Below, piece by piece: positions 37,273-48,586 of a DNA stretch of 64,000 bases. Position 1 is the first letter of the stretch. Each line of letters opens with the position of its first letter. The stretch lies in assembly GCF_008993995.1 (NCBI RefSeq), contig NZ_BKNN01000002.1, forward strand, positions 58,171 through 122,170. Direction: 5' to 3'. Below the pieces are notes generated by a model. The model was not told where the DNA came from and did not search any database. It saw nothing but the letters and a program-made list of their open reading frames with translations. Made by a program: the position numbers and the translations under genes. This stretch comes from Acinetobacter brisouii (GTDB lineage: Bacteria; Pseudomonadota; Gammaproteobacteria; Pseudomonadales; Moraxellaceae).

Positions 37273-39924
37273 GTGAGTACACGTTTTATGACGTCCGCTG
37301 AAATTCGTGAAGCCTTTTTGCATTTCTTTGAAACAAAAGGTCATACACGTGTCGCATCGAGTTCTCTCGTTCCCGCGAATGACCCAACATTACTATTTAC
37401 CAATGCGGGTATGAACCAGTTCAAAGACTGCTTCTTGGGTTTAGAAAAACGTGATTATGTCCGTGCGACAACTTCACAAAAATGTGTTCGTGCAGGCGGA
37501 AAACACAACGACTTAGATAACGTGGGTTATACTGCACGTCACCATACTTTCTTTGAAATGTTGGGTAACTTCTCGTTTGGTGATTACTTCAAACGTGATG
37601 CGATTACCTATGCATGGGAATTCTTAACCTCAGAGCAATGGCTCGGTTTAGACAAAAGCAAACTTTATGTCACTGTTTATCATACTGACGATGAAGCTTA
37701 TGACATCTGGAACAAAGAAGTTGGTCTAGCTGCTGAACGCATTATCCGTATTGGTGACAATAAAGGCGAAAAATACGCATCAGACAACTTCTGGGCAATG
37801 GGCGATACAGGCCCTTGCGGTCCTTGTTCTGAAATTTTCTACGATCATGGCGATCATATCTGGGGCGGTTTACCAGGTTCTGCCGAAGAAGATGGCGACC
37901 GCTATATCGAAATTTGGAACAACGTCTTCATGCAGTTTAACCGTACTGCTGATGGCGTATTACATGCACTGCCTGCCCCTTCTGTTGATACAGGTATGGG
38001 CTTAGAGCGTATTTCTGCCGTTTTACAACACGTAAACTCGAACTACGACATCGACTTATTCCAACACCTCATTAAAGCGGCGGCTGAAATTATTGGAACA
38101 GAAGATCAAGGACAACCGTCTTTACGCGTCGTTGCTGACCATGCACGTTCTTGCTGCTTCCTGATTGCTGATGGTGTTAACCCATCAAATGAAGGTCGTG
38201 GTTATGTGTTACGCCGTATTATCCGTCGTGCGATTCGTCACGGTAACAAACTTGGCGCAACGGGCACTTTCTTCTACAAAATGTTGCAACCTTTAATTGA
38301 CGTGATGGGCGAAGCTTATCCACAATTGATCGAAAACCGTGAACGCATCGAAGCAGCATTGATTAAAGAAGAAGAACAGTTTGCCAAAACCCTTGAACAA
38401 GGTTTGAAAGTTCTTGAAGGCGAACTCAGCCAGTTAAAAGGCAATGTCATTCCTGGTGAAGTCGTGTTCAAACTGTATGACACTTACGGCTTCCCTGCTG
38501 ACTTGACTGCGGATATTGCTCGTGAACGCGAACTGACCATTGATGAAGCTGGTTTTGAAACTGAAATGGCTGCTCAACGTCAACGCGCGCGCGATGCAGG
38601 CAAATTCAATGTTGACTATAACAGCATTGTCAAAGTGGACAGTGAAACTCAATTTGAAGGCTACACAGCGACTCAAGGTCAAGGTCAAATCGTTGCAATC
38701 TATAAAGATGGCGAACAGGTTGACGAAGTGGTTGAAGGTGATGAAGCCCTCATCGTACTAAACCAAACACCTTTCTATGCAGAAAGCGGTGGTCAGATTG
38801 GTGATACGGGTATCTTCAAAAATGAAACAGGTATTTTTGAAGTTCAAGACACCAAAAAATCAGGTGCGGCATTTGTTCACCAAGGTATCGTCACCATGGG
38901 TAGCCTAAAAGCTGCTCAAAATGTGGAAGCAACGGTCAAAGCTGACTTGCGTGAAGCAACTGCACGCAACCACTCTGCAACTCACTTGTTACATGCTGCA
39001 CTGCGTCAAGTTTTAGGTGCTCACGTTCAACAAAAAGGTTCTTTGGTCGCTTCTGACATTTTACGTTTTGACTTTGCCAATGACCAACCTGTGAGCTTCG
39101 AGCAACTTCAACAAGTTGAACGTTTGGTCAATCGTGAAGTAATTGCCAACACTGCGGTAACAACTGAAGTACTAGACATCGAATCTGCAAAAGCCAAAGG
39201 CGCAATGATGCTATTTGGTGAAAAGTATGGTGATGAAGTTCGCGTATTATCAATGGGTTCAATCATTGATGAGAAAAACTTCTCTATCGAGCTTTGTGGC
39301 GGTATTCACGTTCAGCGTACAGGTGACATTGGTCTGTTCAAAATCACCTCTGAAGGTGGTGTTGCCGCAGGTGTTCGTCGTATTGAAGCGGTTACAGGCA
39401 CTAAAGCACTTGAAGTTGTACAAAAAACCGATGCAACCATTCAACACATCAACGGTCTATTGAAAGCTCAAAAAGACCAAACCCTAGAAAAAGTTCAGGC
39501 AACTGTTGAGCATGCATCTAGCTTGCAAAAACAGATTGAACAGTTGAATCAAAAACTTGCAAATTTCCAAGCAAGTGAATTGATCAACCAAATGCAAACG
39601 ATTGCTGGTCGAACTACTTTGATTAGCAGCGTTCAAAACGTCGATGCGAAAGCATTACGTCACTTACACGACAGTATCAAGTCCAAATTCGACAATGCTG
39701 TGATTGTTTTAGCGGGTGTTGAAGCTGACAAAGTGAGCTTATTGGCATCAGTTGCAAAAGAATTCACAGCAACCTTGAAAGCGGGTGATATCATCAAGCA
39801 CTTAAGCCAAGAGCTTGGTGGCAAAGGCGGTGGGAAACCAGATCTAGCACAAGGCGGGGCACCACTCAATGACAAGTTTGATCAGGTTATGGCAGCACTC
39901 CCTGCTTGGCTTGAGCAAAAATAA
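37273..39924 (+). CDS. alaS: Alanyl-tRNA synthetase
   Basis: AlaRS charges tRNA-Ala and edits misacylated Ser/Gly. The 883-residue protein has the class II core ([21 protein letters not shown]; motif 3 near [10 protein letters not shown]), the editing domain with [12 protein letters not shown] and [13 protein letters not shown] (zinc-site residues), and a C-terminal oligomerisation region with [14 protein letters not shown] 37273 is chosen because GGAG lies 9 bases upstream; an in-frame ATG at 37288 has no ribosome site at usable distance, although it fits many family N-termini equally well. Confidence 0.96.
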   Translation: MSTRFMTSAEIREAFLHFFETKGHTRVASSSLVPANDPTLLFTNAGMNQFKDCFLGLEKRDYVRATTSQKCVRAGGKHNDLDNVGYTARHHTFFEMLGNFSFGDYFKRDAITYAWEFLTSEQWLGLDKSKLYVTVYHTDDEAYDIWNKEVGLAAERIIRIGDNKGEKYASDNFWAMGDTGPCGPCSEIFYDHGDHIWGGLPGSAEEDGDRYIEIWNNVFMQFNRTADGVLHALPAPSVDTGMGLERISAVLQHVNSNYDIDLFQHLIKAAAEIIGTEDQGQPSLRVVADHARSCCFLIADGVNPSNEGRGYVLRRIIRRAIRHGNKLGATGTFFYKMLQPLIDVMGEAYPQLIENRERIEAALIKEEEQFAKTLEQGLKVLEGELSQLKGNVIPGEVVFKLYDTYGFPADLTADIARERELTIDEAGFETEMAAQRQRARDAGKFNVDYNSIVKVDSETQFEGYTATQGQGQIVAIYKDGEQVDEVVEGDEALIVLNQTPFYAESGGQIGDTGIFKNETGIFEVQDTKKSGAAFVHQGIVTMGSLKAAQNVEATVKADLREATARNHSATHLLHAALRQVLGAHVQQKGSLVASDILRFDFANDQPVSFEQLQQVERLVNREVIANTAVTTEVLDIESAKAKGAMMLFGEKYGDEVRVLSMGSIIDEKNFSIELCGGIHVQRTGDIGLFKITSEGGVAAGVRRIEAVTGTKALEVVQKTDATIQHINGLLKAQKDQTLEKVQATVEHASSLQKQIEQLNQKLANFQASELINQMQTIAGRTTLISSVQNVDAKALRHLHDSIKSKFDNAVIVLAGVEADKVSLLASVAKEFTATLKAGDIIKHLSQELGGKGGGKPDLAQGGAPLNDKFDQVMAALPAWLEQK

Positions 39925-39984
39925 TCTCACTTTTTGTGTAACTGACCCTGTTTCAAGCAGGGTCACGGCTTGTATGGAAAAACT

Positions 39985-41265
39985 ATGGCATTAATCGTAC
40001 AAAAATATGGTGGTACCTCAATGGGAACACCCGAGCGCATTTTAAATGTAGCTCGTCGCGTGAAGCGCTGGCATGATCATGGTCACAAGGTGGTTGTGGT
40101 GGTGTCTGCAATGAGTGGTGAAACCAACCGCTTGTTGTCTCTCGCGAAAGCCATTACCGAGACACCTGATCCTCGTGAACTTGACCAAATGGTATCGACG
40201 GGTGAACAGGTTACTATTTCCATGTTAGCGATGGCACTCAATTCAATTGGTGTTGAAGCTAAATCTTACACAGGTCGTCAAGTGGGTATTAAGACCGACA
40301 GCGCCTTTACCAAAGCCCGTATTGAAGCAATCGATACCGATGTCATGACTGCCGATCTAGATGAAGGTCGTGTAATTGTGGTTGCTGGCTTCCAAGGTGT
40401 AGATGCACTTGGCAATACCACAACGCTTGGTCGTGGTGGTTCAGATACGACAGGTGTTGCACTTGCTGCTGCGCTACGTGCAGATGAATGCCAAATTTAC
40501 ACAGACGTTGATGGTGTATATACCACCGATCCACGTGTTGCACCAAAAGCGAAGAAAATTGATCGTATCTCTTTTGAAGAAATGCTTGAAATGGCATCTT
40601 TAGGCTCAAAAGTTTTACAAATTCGTTCAGTTGAATTCGCAGGAAAATATCAGGTTCCGCTTCGTGTCTTGTCAAGTTTTGACAACGACAACGATGGCGT
40701 ATTTGATGATGAATTCAAACAAAACGTAGGTACACTCATTACAACTGAAGCGGAAGACACTATGGAACAGCCTATTATCTCTGGTATCGCATTCAACCGC
40801 GATGAAGCTAAATTGACTATTTTAGGTGTGCCTGATGAACCAGGTATCGCTTCAAAAATCTTATCTCCGATCAGTGCTGCAAACATTGAAGTGGATATGA
40901 TTGTACAAAACATTGAAGAAGATGGTACGACTGACTTCACATTCACTGTCAACCGCACTGATTTTGCAAAAACAAAAGCAATTTTGGATACAATTGCAAA
41001 AGAAATTAATGCCCGTGAAGTGACTGCGCGCGATGATATCGTGAAAGTGTCTATCGTGGGTGTAGGTATGCGCTCTCATGCAGGCGTTGCAAGCAAAATG
41101 TTTACCGCACTTGCTGAAGAAAACATTAACATTTTGATGATTTCAACATCTGAAATCAAAATCTCTGTGTTAATTGAAGAGAACTACTTAGAGCTTGCTG
41201 TTCGTAGCTTACACACTGCTTTCGGTTTAGACCGTGAACATGGTGAAAGTAGCGCGCGTGCTTAA
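39985..41265 (+). CDS. lysC: Aspartate kinase
   Basis: LysC phosphorylates aspartate, starting synthesis of lysine, threonine and methionine. The 426-residue protein has kinase motifs KYGGTSMG (residues 7-14), TLGRGGSDTTGVALA and DVDGVYTTDPR, then two C-terminal ACT domains that usually give feedback control (LTILGVPDEPGIASK; VSIVGVGMRSHAGVASK). ATG 39985 follows GGAAAAACT; the TTG upstream is rejected. It follows alaS by 60 bases without an obvious terminator, and csrA comes next. Confidence 0.96.
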   Translation: MALIVQKYGGTSMGTPERILNVARRVKRWHDHGHKVVVVVSAMSGETNRLLSLAKAITETPDPRELDQMVSTGEQVTISMLAMALNSIGVEAKSYTGRQVGIKTDSAFTKARIEAIDTDVMTADLDEGRVIVVAGFQGVDALGNTTTLGRGGSDTTGVALAAALRADECQIYTDVDGVYTTDPRVAPKAKKIDRISFEEMLEMASLGSKVLQIRSVEFAGKYQVPLRVLSSFDNDNDGVFDDEFKQNVGTLITTEAEDTMEQPIISGIAFNRDEAKLTILGVPDEPGIASKILSPISAANIEVDMIVQNIEEDGTTDFTFTVNRTDFAKTKAILDTIAKEINAREVTARDDIVKVSIVGVGMRSHAGVASKMFTALAEENINILMISTSEIKISVLIEENYLELAVRSLHTAFGLDREHGESSARA

Positions 41266-41314
41266 AGCCTATTCACCATCTTCAAGTTTTTAAGAAGATG
41301 AGTGAGAAAAAAAT

Positions 41315-41347
41315 CAGAGCCGCTCTATGGAAACTAGAGCGGCTCTG
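41315..41347 (+). terminator. Strong GC-rich hairpin between lysC and csrA
   Basis: A 13-bp stem (CAGAGCCGCTCTA and its complement) with a 7-base loop lies 50 bases after lysC. No U-run follows on the plus strand, so it may be a processing or attenuation element rather than a simple terminator. Confidence 0.55.
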
Positions 41348-41503
41348 CTATATTAGCAAAGAATATTTAGAAAATATTTAACAATCACGGTATCATACTG
41401 TTTCTTAGTAGTTACTACGTGCTGTTAAAATATTTTTTCTGAGGTTGTGGTTTAATTTTTGCATAACAGCAATGCAGGTTTAGCGCTTAGCAAGGAGACA
41501 AAC

Positions 41504-41758
41504 ATGCTGATTCTGACTCGTCGTGTCGGAGAAACTTTAATGATTGGGGATCAAGTCAGTGTGACAGTACTTGGTGTTAAAGGCAACCAAGTTCGCATTG
41601 GTGTGAACGCTCCCAAAGAAGTATCAGTGCATCGTGAAGAAATTTATCAACGCATTCAACATGAACGCGCTATGCACGAACATCTTCAAAACATTGATCA
41701 AGACTATCAACCATCATTCTACGATGATGAGTTTAATCAAAATAAGTTTAACCGTTAA
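41504..41758 (+). CDS. csrA: Carbon storage regulator CsrA
   Basis: CsrA is a dimeric RNA-binding protein that binds GGA motifs in mRNA leaders. The first 50 residues are canonical ([16 protein letters not shown], then [22 protein letters not shown]), including R44 of the RNA-binding VHRE segment. The 84-residue protein has about 23 extra residues over the E. coli form: a polar, acidic tail rich in His, Gln, Asp and Asn, predicted to be disordered. An ideal AAGGAG ribosome site precedes ATG 41504. It follows lysC, separated by a hairpin. Confidence 0.96.
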   Translation: MLILTRRVGETLMIGDQVSVTVLGVKGNQVRIGVNAPKEVSVHREEIYQRIQHERAMHEHLQNIDQDYQPSFYDDEFNQNKFNR

Positions 41759-41790
41759 TTTACAGATGGCGTATTGCTATGTGGTCTGTA

Positions 41791-41830
41791 AAAATATTAA
41801 AAGCGATCTGTTGGTCGCTTTTAATATTTT
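41791..41830. terminator. Bidirectional terminator csrA / rnhB
   Basis: A 16-bp stem (AAAATATTAAAAGCGA and its complement) with an 8-base loop between the convergent csrA and rnhB genes; T-rich on both strands. Confidence 0.85.
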
Positions 41831-41836
41831 AAATGA

Positions 41837-42406
41837 TTATTCCAAGCCTAAAGCCTTTCTCACAGGCTTATAGCTACGGCGATGTTGTTCAATGACACCA
41901 AATTTGGCTATAGCCTCAAAGTGTGCTTTGGTTGGATAACCTTTATGTTTTGCAAAAGCATATTGCGGATAGTGTTGGTCAAGTTCCAGCATTTGCCGAT
42001 CGCGTGTTACTTTCGCTAAAATACTGGCCGCACTAATTTCAGCGTGCGTTGCATCTCCCCCAACGATTGCTTCGCAATCTATAGTCAAACCTTTCGGAAC
42101 CTGATTACCATCGACCAACACCTTTTCAGGTTGGACAGATAAGCCCTCTACCGCGCGTCGCATTGCCAAAAAAGTCGCCTGTAAAATATTCAACTGATCA
42201 ATTTCTTCATGGCTTGCTTCAGCAATTGACCATGCCAAAGCCTTTTCCTGAATTTCAGCAAATAATTTCTCACGCTTCTTTTCGGTCAGTTTTTTTGAAT
42301 CATTTAAACCTTCAATCGGATGATTTGGATCCAAAATTACAGCAGCAGCGACGACTGAACCCACTAGTGGCCCACGTCCTGCCTCATCTACTCCAGCAAT
42401 GTTCAT
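41837..42406 (-). CDS. rnhB: Ribonuclease HII
   Basis: RNase HII cuts RNA in RNA/DNA hybrids, including single ribonucleotides left in DNA. The 189-residue protein opens with [14 protein letters not shown]; metal-binding D7 and E8 are present, with further acidic residues in VLVDGNQ and the catalytic centre near [14 protein letters not shown]. Its length is slightly under that of E. coli. A small lipoprotein gene lies 12 bases upstream on the same strand and may be co-transcribed. Confidence 0.95.
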   Translation of the reverse strand: MNIAGVDEAGRGPLVGSVVAAAVILDPNHPIEGLNDSKKLTEKKREKLFAEIQEKALAWSIAEASHEEIDQLNILQATFLAMRRAVEGLSVQPEKVLVDGNQVPKGLTIDCEAIVGGDATHAEISAASILAKVTRDRQMLELDQHYPQYAFAKHKGYPTKAHFEAIAKFGVIEQHRRSYKPVRKALGLE

Positions 42407-42418
42407 GTATTTAACCTA

Positions 42419-42808
42419 TTATCGTTTTAATGTTTCAGCAACACACTGATTTAAGGTACGTGTCACAGCATGACTAACAATTGTTGCGCGTGCAGTAGGA
42501 TCAATTGCAGCAGTTGCCAAATCAACTGCCGTAATATTTTCAAGTGCTTTATCACTCACACAACCACAGACATTACTTTGCACCGTCTGCTGCTGTTCTG
42601 CGGTCATGGTACGGCTTACGATTTGCCAAGCTGGTTGATTATTAATTTCTGTCGTACATTTGGCATTAATTGCAATTTTGATTGCAGTCACACCAAGCTG
42701 TTGCGCAGTCGTAGCTTGAGTATTCCCCCCAGTTGCCAATGTTCCATCGGTAGCACAAGCACTACACAGTAATGAAATCACAGTAAGTATGCCCAGTTGT
42801 TTTTTCAT
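42419..42808 (-). CDS. Small lipoprotein of unknown function
   Basis: This 129-residue protein has a signal peptide with the lipobox LCSAC, then a Thr/Gln-rich linker and a helical domain with two further cysteines in SNVCGC and a final Cys in LNQCVAE, which may form disulfides in the periplasm. The family is not recognised. A GGTGAAATAATC ribosome site precedes the ATG. It lies just upstream of rnhB on the same strand. Confidence 0.78.
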   Translation of the reverse strand: MKKQLGILTVISLLCSACATDGTLATGGNTQATTAQQLGVTAIKIAINAKCTTEINNQPAWQIVSRTMTAEQQQTVQSNVCGCVSDKALENITAVDLATAAIDPTARATIVSHAVTRTLNQCVAETLKR

Positions 42809-43027
42809 GATTATTTCACCTTAGATTGATCAGAATATTTTGCCTTAAGTCTTCTGTAAATGAGGAATTTTTTACCATCAATACGAGTACCTGTACAAAA
42901 TTACATCGAATTGATTGAGATTGTTCTATATTTCATACAACACTGTTAAGCATATTGCATTTTAAGCTAACATCTTCACTTTTTATAATACAAAAATCTT
43001 TAAACAGCTTCCCATTGAGAAAGCTCT

Positions 43028-43582
43028 ATGAATAGACAATCAACTTATTACACGCGTACAGCCCAGTTCTTACATTGGCTGATGGCAATTATTTTTATTA
43101 GTGCATGGGTCATCGGTTTTTATAGTGGCAACTTCCTTAGCTATGAAATCGATGGCGAATTCAAAGGCACTATTATCACTCTGCATAAGAACATCGCAAC
43201 CACGATTTTATTTTTAGTGGTGATTCGTATTTTTTGGCGCTACACCCACCCTGCACCGCAGCTTCCAGATACCATGTCTGCAGGTATGAAAACCTTAGCA
43301 CATTTAGGGCATTTAGCTTTGTATTTCATATTGCTGGCATTACCCATTACGGGCTGTTTATTTAGCTGGAGTGCGGGACATCCTGCACCTGTTTTATATC
43401 TATTCAATATTCCGCAGCTGATTAATGAAAATCCAGATATTATGGCGATTGTGAAACCTGTTCATATCTATTTGTCTTGGGCGGCAGGTTTATTGCTGGT
43501 CGGGCACATTTTGGCAGCACTTAAACATCATTTTGTTGATAAAGACACTGTTCTACTCAGTATGACTCGCCAACCAAAGTAA
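43028..43582 (+). CDS. Cytochrome b561
   Basis: This 184-residue inner-membrane cytochrome has four membrane helices. The haem-ligand histidines are visible: H in QFLHWLMA (helix 1), H in TLHKNIATT (helix 2), and the pair in VKPVHIYLSW and LLLVGHILAALKHH (helix 4). Such proteins carry electrons between the quinone pool and periplasmic or superoxide acceptors. It is transcribed alone, divergent from the lipoprotein/rnhB pair, with a terminator after the stop. Confidence 0.9.
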   Translation: MNRQSTYYTRTAQFLHWLMAIIFISAWVIGFYSGNFLSYEIDGEFKGTIITLHKNIATTILFLVVIRIFWRYTHPAPQLPDTMSAGMKTLAHLGHLALYFILLALPITGCLFSWSAGHPAPVLYLFNIPQLINENPDIMAIVKPVHIYLSWAAGLLLVGHILAALKHHFVDKDTVLLSMTRQPK

Positions 43583-43593
43583 TGATTTCAAAT

Positions 43594-43623
43594 AAAAAAG
43601 GAACGCATTGACGTTCCTTTTTT
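43594..43623. terminator. Bidirectional terminator after cytochrome b561
   Basis: A perfect 12-bp stem (AAAAAAGGAACG and its complement) with a CATTGA loop, between convergent genes. Confidence 0.88.
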
Positions 43624-43645
43624 CAGAATTTAAATCATCTAAAAT

Positions 43646-44695
<1,050 letters not shown>

Positions 44696-44706
44696 TTAAT
44701 GAAAAA

Positions 44707-46026
44707 TTAACCGCCAAAGGCAATAAACTTAATCACCCAAAGCACTGCCACAATCCACACCATATAAGGCACACTGCGTGCTTTTCCTGTGAACAGTTTG
44801 ATTAATGCGTAGCTGATAAAGCCCATTGCAATACCATCGGCAATTGAATAGGCAAATGGCATGAACACCAAAGTCAAAAAGGCTGGAACAGCTTCAGTAA
44901 TATCATCCCATTCAATATGGGTGATCCCCTGAATCATCAATACACCGATAAACAACAATGCTGGTGCTGTTGCAAAACCAGGAACTGATTGCGCCAATGG
45001 AGCAAAGAACAGACATCCTAAAAATAGGATCGCAACCACAACTGCCGTTAAACCTGTACGCCCACCTGCTGCAACGCCCGATGCCGACTCAATATACGGT
45101 GTTGTTGAAGATGTACCCAGTGCAGCACCTGCAATAATGGCACTTGAGTCTGCAAACAAGGCTTTTTTCAAACGGGGCAACTTACCGTCTTGTAACAAAC
45201 CAGCGCGGTGTGCAACACCCACCAAAGTTCCGGTCGAATCAAATAAATCCACTAAGAAGAAGACAAAAATAACCCCAACCATACTGGCAGTGAACAGACC
45301 TTTAAAGTCCATTTGCAACAATGTTGGTGCCAATGATGGTACTTCACCGACAACACCTTGGAATTTGTTTAAGCCCATTAGGGTTGAAATCGCAGTAATT
45401 GCCAAAATACTAATAATAATTGCGCCACGTACACGGAAGTGATGCAGAATCACAATCATTAAAAAGCCTAGTAAAGTCAGCAAAACAGTGGGTTGCTTAA
45501 TATCACCTAGACCCACTAAAGTTGCGTCATTATGAACAATAATGCCCGCATTTTTTAATGCAATCAGTGCCAAGAACAGACCAATCCCCCCACCAATCGC
45601 AAATTTAAGTGACATTGGAATTGCATTGACAATCGCTTCACGGACTTTTAAAAAGCTAATTAAAACAAAGATAAAACCTGAAACAAACACCGCAGCCAAA
45701 GCAGTTTGCCAATGCACATGCATACCTAAGCACACTGAATAGGTAAAATATGCATTGAGCCCCATACCGGGTGCAAGTGCAATCGGATAATTTGCAATTA
45801 ATCCCATCACCAAGCAACCAATGGCAGCAGCCAGACAGGTCGCAACGAATACTGCCCCATGATCCATTCCAGTCGTTGAAAGAATCATGGGGTTAACAAT
45901 AATGATGTAACACATGGTGATAAATGTCGTTACACCAGCAAGCACTTCTGTTCTAAACGTTGTCTTGTTTTCACTTAACTTAAATAAACGCTCAAGTACA
46001 CCTGATGAAGATTGAGGAGTCGCCAT
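44707..46026 (-). CDS. NCS2 family purine permease (AZG-like)
   Basis: This 439-residue membrane protein has about 12-14 helices and belongs to the AzgA-like branch of NCS2, which takes up adenine, guanine or hypoxanthine with protons. Family features are FITMCYIIIVNPMIL, ALAPGMGLNAYFTY and the later DLFDSTGTLVGV and SSTTPYIESASGVAAGGRTG. It is upstream of the deaminase gene, giving a coherent purine uptake and deamination unit. No purine riboswitch was seen upstream. Confidence 0.93.
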   Translation of the reverse strand: MATPQSSSGVLERLFKLSENKTTFRTEVLAGVTTFITMCYIIIVNPMILSTTGMDHGAVFVATCLAAAIGCLVMGLIANYPIALAPGMGLNAYFTYSVCLGMHVHWQTALAAVFVSGFIFVLISFLKVREAIVNAIPMSLKFAIGGGIGLFLALIALKNAGIIVHNDATLVGLGDIKQPTVLLTLLGFLMIVILHHFRVRGAIIISILAITAISTLMGLNKFQGVVGEVPSLAPTLLQMDFKGLFTASMVGVIFVFFLVDLFDSTGTLVGVAHRAGLLQDGKLPRLKKALFADSSAIIAGAALGTSSTTPYIESASGVAAGGRTGLTAVVVAILFLGCLFFAPLAQSVPGFATAPALLFIGVLMIQGITHIEWDDITEAVPAFLTLVFMPFAYSIADGIAMGFISYALIKLFTGKARSVPYMVWIVAVLWVIKFIAFGG

Positions 46027-46165
46027 ATACAGCCCTTGAAAAAAATGTCGATGGTGTGCAGATAGACATCAACATTCACAAAAATTCGTAAACCAACATA
46101 GATTGAGCAGCGCAAAACTCAATGCTCAATCTATGTAAATCACCTTAACTGTTCCAAAGCGAATT

Positions 46166-46197
46166 AAAAAAGCTGCATTTCTTGATGCAGCTTTTTT
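46166..46197. terminator. Hairpin between the purine permease and prmC
   Basis: A perfect 13-bp stem (AAAAAAGCTGCAT and its complement) with a TTCTTG loop. On the minus strand it lies about 100 bases downstream of prmC and ends that transcript. Confidence 0.87.
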
Positions 46198-46297
46198 AAA
46201 TGTAGCCGACTCAGTTAACGTTCAGCCCAAAAAACCATGCTTTAGTATAACATAAGTCTGCAAAATGTTGCATTTTGTGATGATCTTGTCAGTTCTA

Positions 46298-47119
46298 TCA
46301 TTCACCCAACCACTGAGCGAGTGTCACACGATCATTTTGCCCATAGTCTTGTACAGTACGAATCTGATCAAAACCTGCTTTTGCAAAAATTTCGCACACT
46401 GCAGTGCTCTGATCATAGCCATGTTCTAGAACTACCCACGCTTTGGGATTCAACCAGTCTACCGAGTGCCGCACGATGATCTGCAAATCTGCCAATCCAT
46501 GTTCATCGGCAACCAATGCACGTAAAGGCTCTGCACCCAGTTGTGCCATATGCTCATCTTCAGGATCAATATAAGGTGGATTTGACACAATCAAATCAAA
46601 CTTTTGCACTGGAATTGCGTCAAACCATGCGCCGCAGGCAAACTTCACTTGCTGTAAATGATGGCGCTGCGCATTTTCCTGCGCCACTTGCAAAGTCGGC
46701 AAATAAATATCGGTGGCCAAAACTTGCCAATGCGGACGTTCACTGGCGAGAGCCAAAGCAATTGCACCTGTCCCCGTTCCCAAATCCACCATTGAACACT
46801 GTTCGGGCAAAGTTAGATTGAGTACAGTTTCAACCAAAATTTCGGTATCAGGTCGTGGCACTAAGGTATCCGCAGTCACTTTCAAATCTAGCGTCCAAAA
46901 TGGCTGCGAACCTATCACGTATGCCAAAGGTTCACCTTGCTCTAAACGCTGTAACCCTGACCTATATTGCTGAAGTTGATCTTCGGTCAGATCTTGTTCA
47001 CCACGATATTTAAGCTCTAAGGCGCTCATGCCGACAATATACTCAAGCAGCCAGATGGCTTCCTGACGCTCGTAACTATCGGCGTCACCTCGCAGATTTA
47101 AAGCTTCTGCAATCTTCAT
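46298..47119 (-). CDS. prmC: Release factor glutamine methyltransferase
   Basis: PrmC methylates the glutamine of the GGQ motif in release factors RF1 and RF2. The 273-residue protein has an N-terminal helical domain and a SAM-binding domain with MVDLGTGTGAIALALA and the catalytic SNPPYI. It overlaps the prfA stop by one base (TAATG), so enzyme and substrate are made together. Confidence 0.96.
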   Translation of the reverse strand: MKIAEALNLRGDADSYERQEAIWLLEYIVGMSALELKYRGEQDLTEDQLQQYRSGLQRLEQGEPLAYVIGSQPFWTLDLKVTADTLVPRPDTEILVETVLNLTLPEQCSMVDLGTGTGAIALALASERPHWQVLATDIYLPTLQVAQENAQRHHLQQVKFACGAWFDAIPVQKFDLIVSNPPYIDPEDEHMAQLGAEPLRALVADEHGLADLQIIVRHSVDWLNPKAWVVLEHGYDQSTAVCEIFAKAGFDQIRTVQDYGQNDRVTLAQWLGE

Positions 47120-48207
47120 TAGCCGCCATTTTCCTGTGCAAGCATGGCTAACTGATCTGCCTGATATTCACGATGCAAGCTATCTAACAATTCAGTCAAA
47201 TCACCTTCCATAATCGCATCCAACTTATATAAAGTCAGGTTAATACGGTGATCAGTCATACGACCTTGCGGATAGTTATAGGTACGAATACGTTCCGAAC
47301 GGTCACCAGAACCGACCAAATCACGGCGCATTTCAGAGGTTGCTGTTTCTTGCGCTGCACGTTTTGCATTTTCCAAACGCGACACCAAGAGCGCCATCGC
47401 TTTGGCTTTGTTTTTATGCTGTGAACGCTCGTCCTGACATTCTACAACTACACCTGTTGGAATATGAGTAATACGCACAGCTGAATCGGTTTTGTTAATA
47501 TGCTGACCACCCGCACCCGATGCACGATAGGTATCGATACGTAAATCAGCAGGGTTAATTTCAACCGTCGTATCCACATCAACCTCAGGTAAAATCGCAA
47601 CCGTACATGCCGACGTATGTACACGACCTTGCGATTCGGTTGCAGGTACGCGTTGTACACGGTGTGCACCACTTTCAAATTTTAAGCGGCCATAAACGCC
47701 ATCACCATTCACCAAACAAATGACTTCTTTATAACCGCCATGCTCACCTTCATTTTCAGACAGGATTTCAATACGCCAACCTTGCGTTTCAGCGTATTTG
47801 CTATACATACGGAATAAGTCACCTGAGAAAATCGCGGCTTCATCGCCCCCTGTTCCTGCTCGAATTTCCAAATATGCCGAGTTGGCATCATTTGGATCTT
47901 TCGGAATCATGAGAATGTTTAGATCAGCTTCAAGTTGCTCAATTAAGGCTTTATTTTCTTTGATTTCTTCTTGAGCCATATCCTTAAAATCAGGATCACT
48001 GAGCATACTTTCTGCGGTTGCAATATCTTCTTCAGCTTGGCGATATTTTTGCCATACTTCAGTAATTTCAGACAAATCACTGTGTTCACGGGATAATTTG
48101 CGGAATCGCTTATTATCAGAAATCACTTCTGCATCCGCCAATAATGCGGTTAACTCTTCATGACGGTCAGAGAGTTGGTCTAATCGTAAACGCAACGATT
48201 CTTTCAT
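47119..48207 (-). CDS. prfA: Peptide chain release factor 1
   Basis: RF1 ends translation at UAA and UAG. The 362-residue protein has the stop-codon-reading P-A-T tripeptide (residues 188-190) and the catalytic GGQ (233-235) in [10 protein letters not shown], the target of PrmC. Domain 1 is the usual helical region with the [12 protein letters not shown] block. The length is normal. It is the first gene of the prfA-prmC pair; hemA, its usual upstream neighbour in many bacteria, is not here. Confidence 0.97.
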   Translation of the reverse strand: MKESLRLRLDQLSDRHEELTALLADAEVISDNKRFRKLSREHSDLSEITEVWQKYRQAEEDIATAESMLSDPDFKDMAQEEIKENKALIEQLEADLNILMIPKDPNDANSAYLEIRAGTGGDEAAIFSGDLFRMYSKYAETQGWRIEILSENEGEHGGYKEVICLVNGDGVYGRLKFESGAHRVQRVPATESQGRVHTSACTVAILPEVDVDTTVEINPADLRIDTYRASGAGGQHINKTDSAVRITHIPTGVVVECQDERSQHKNKAKAMALLVSRLENAKRAAQETATSEMRRDLVGSGDRSERIRTYNYPQGRMTDHRINLTLYKLDAIMEGDLTELLDSLHREYQADQLAMLAQENGG

Positions 48208-48586
48208 TGTAAAAATATCTCAATAATAACAGTGCTAAAACTAGCAGAATTTGAACTGCACATAGTTTAACGCATTCTTATCAGAAATAAACCTCAGCCT
48301 TTTTATATGTAAAATCGATGAAGCATTAGATGTGTTGAATGCCTGCTTCAACCTAGAATCGAGAATAAATACTCGGTTTCATGGTGAGTGCTACGGAAAA
48401 TTGCGATAAGGCTGCACTTTCACCGCTCAAGTCGCACAACTGATCATTTAATGAATTATTTTAATATAAAACATACAAACATTAACTAAAACATCGTAAG
48501 GCTGTGTGAATTCTTCATGATTACTCTGAATTATCTTGTTACCTTTGTCAGCAATGAAGAATGTCGTCAGACATGGAGTATCAACA
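48208..48586. other. Divergent intergenic region upstream of prfA and the glycine-zipper gene
   Basis: About 380 bases without a convincing gene. It must hold two promoters. AT-rich stretches near 48450-48490 are plausible, but I see no clear -35/-10 pair, RNA fold or repeat. Confidence 0.5.

Noticed and set aside
40343-40958. Open frames of about 100 codons antisense to lysC
   Set aside because: They mirror the lysC codon pattern, have no ribosome site and encode low-complexity His/Ser-rich peptides.
46027-46297. Possible purine riboswitch upstream of the NCS2 permease
   Set aside because: I looked for the conserved purine aptamer core and three-way-junction pairing in the leader and did not find it.
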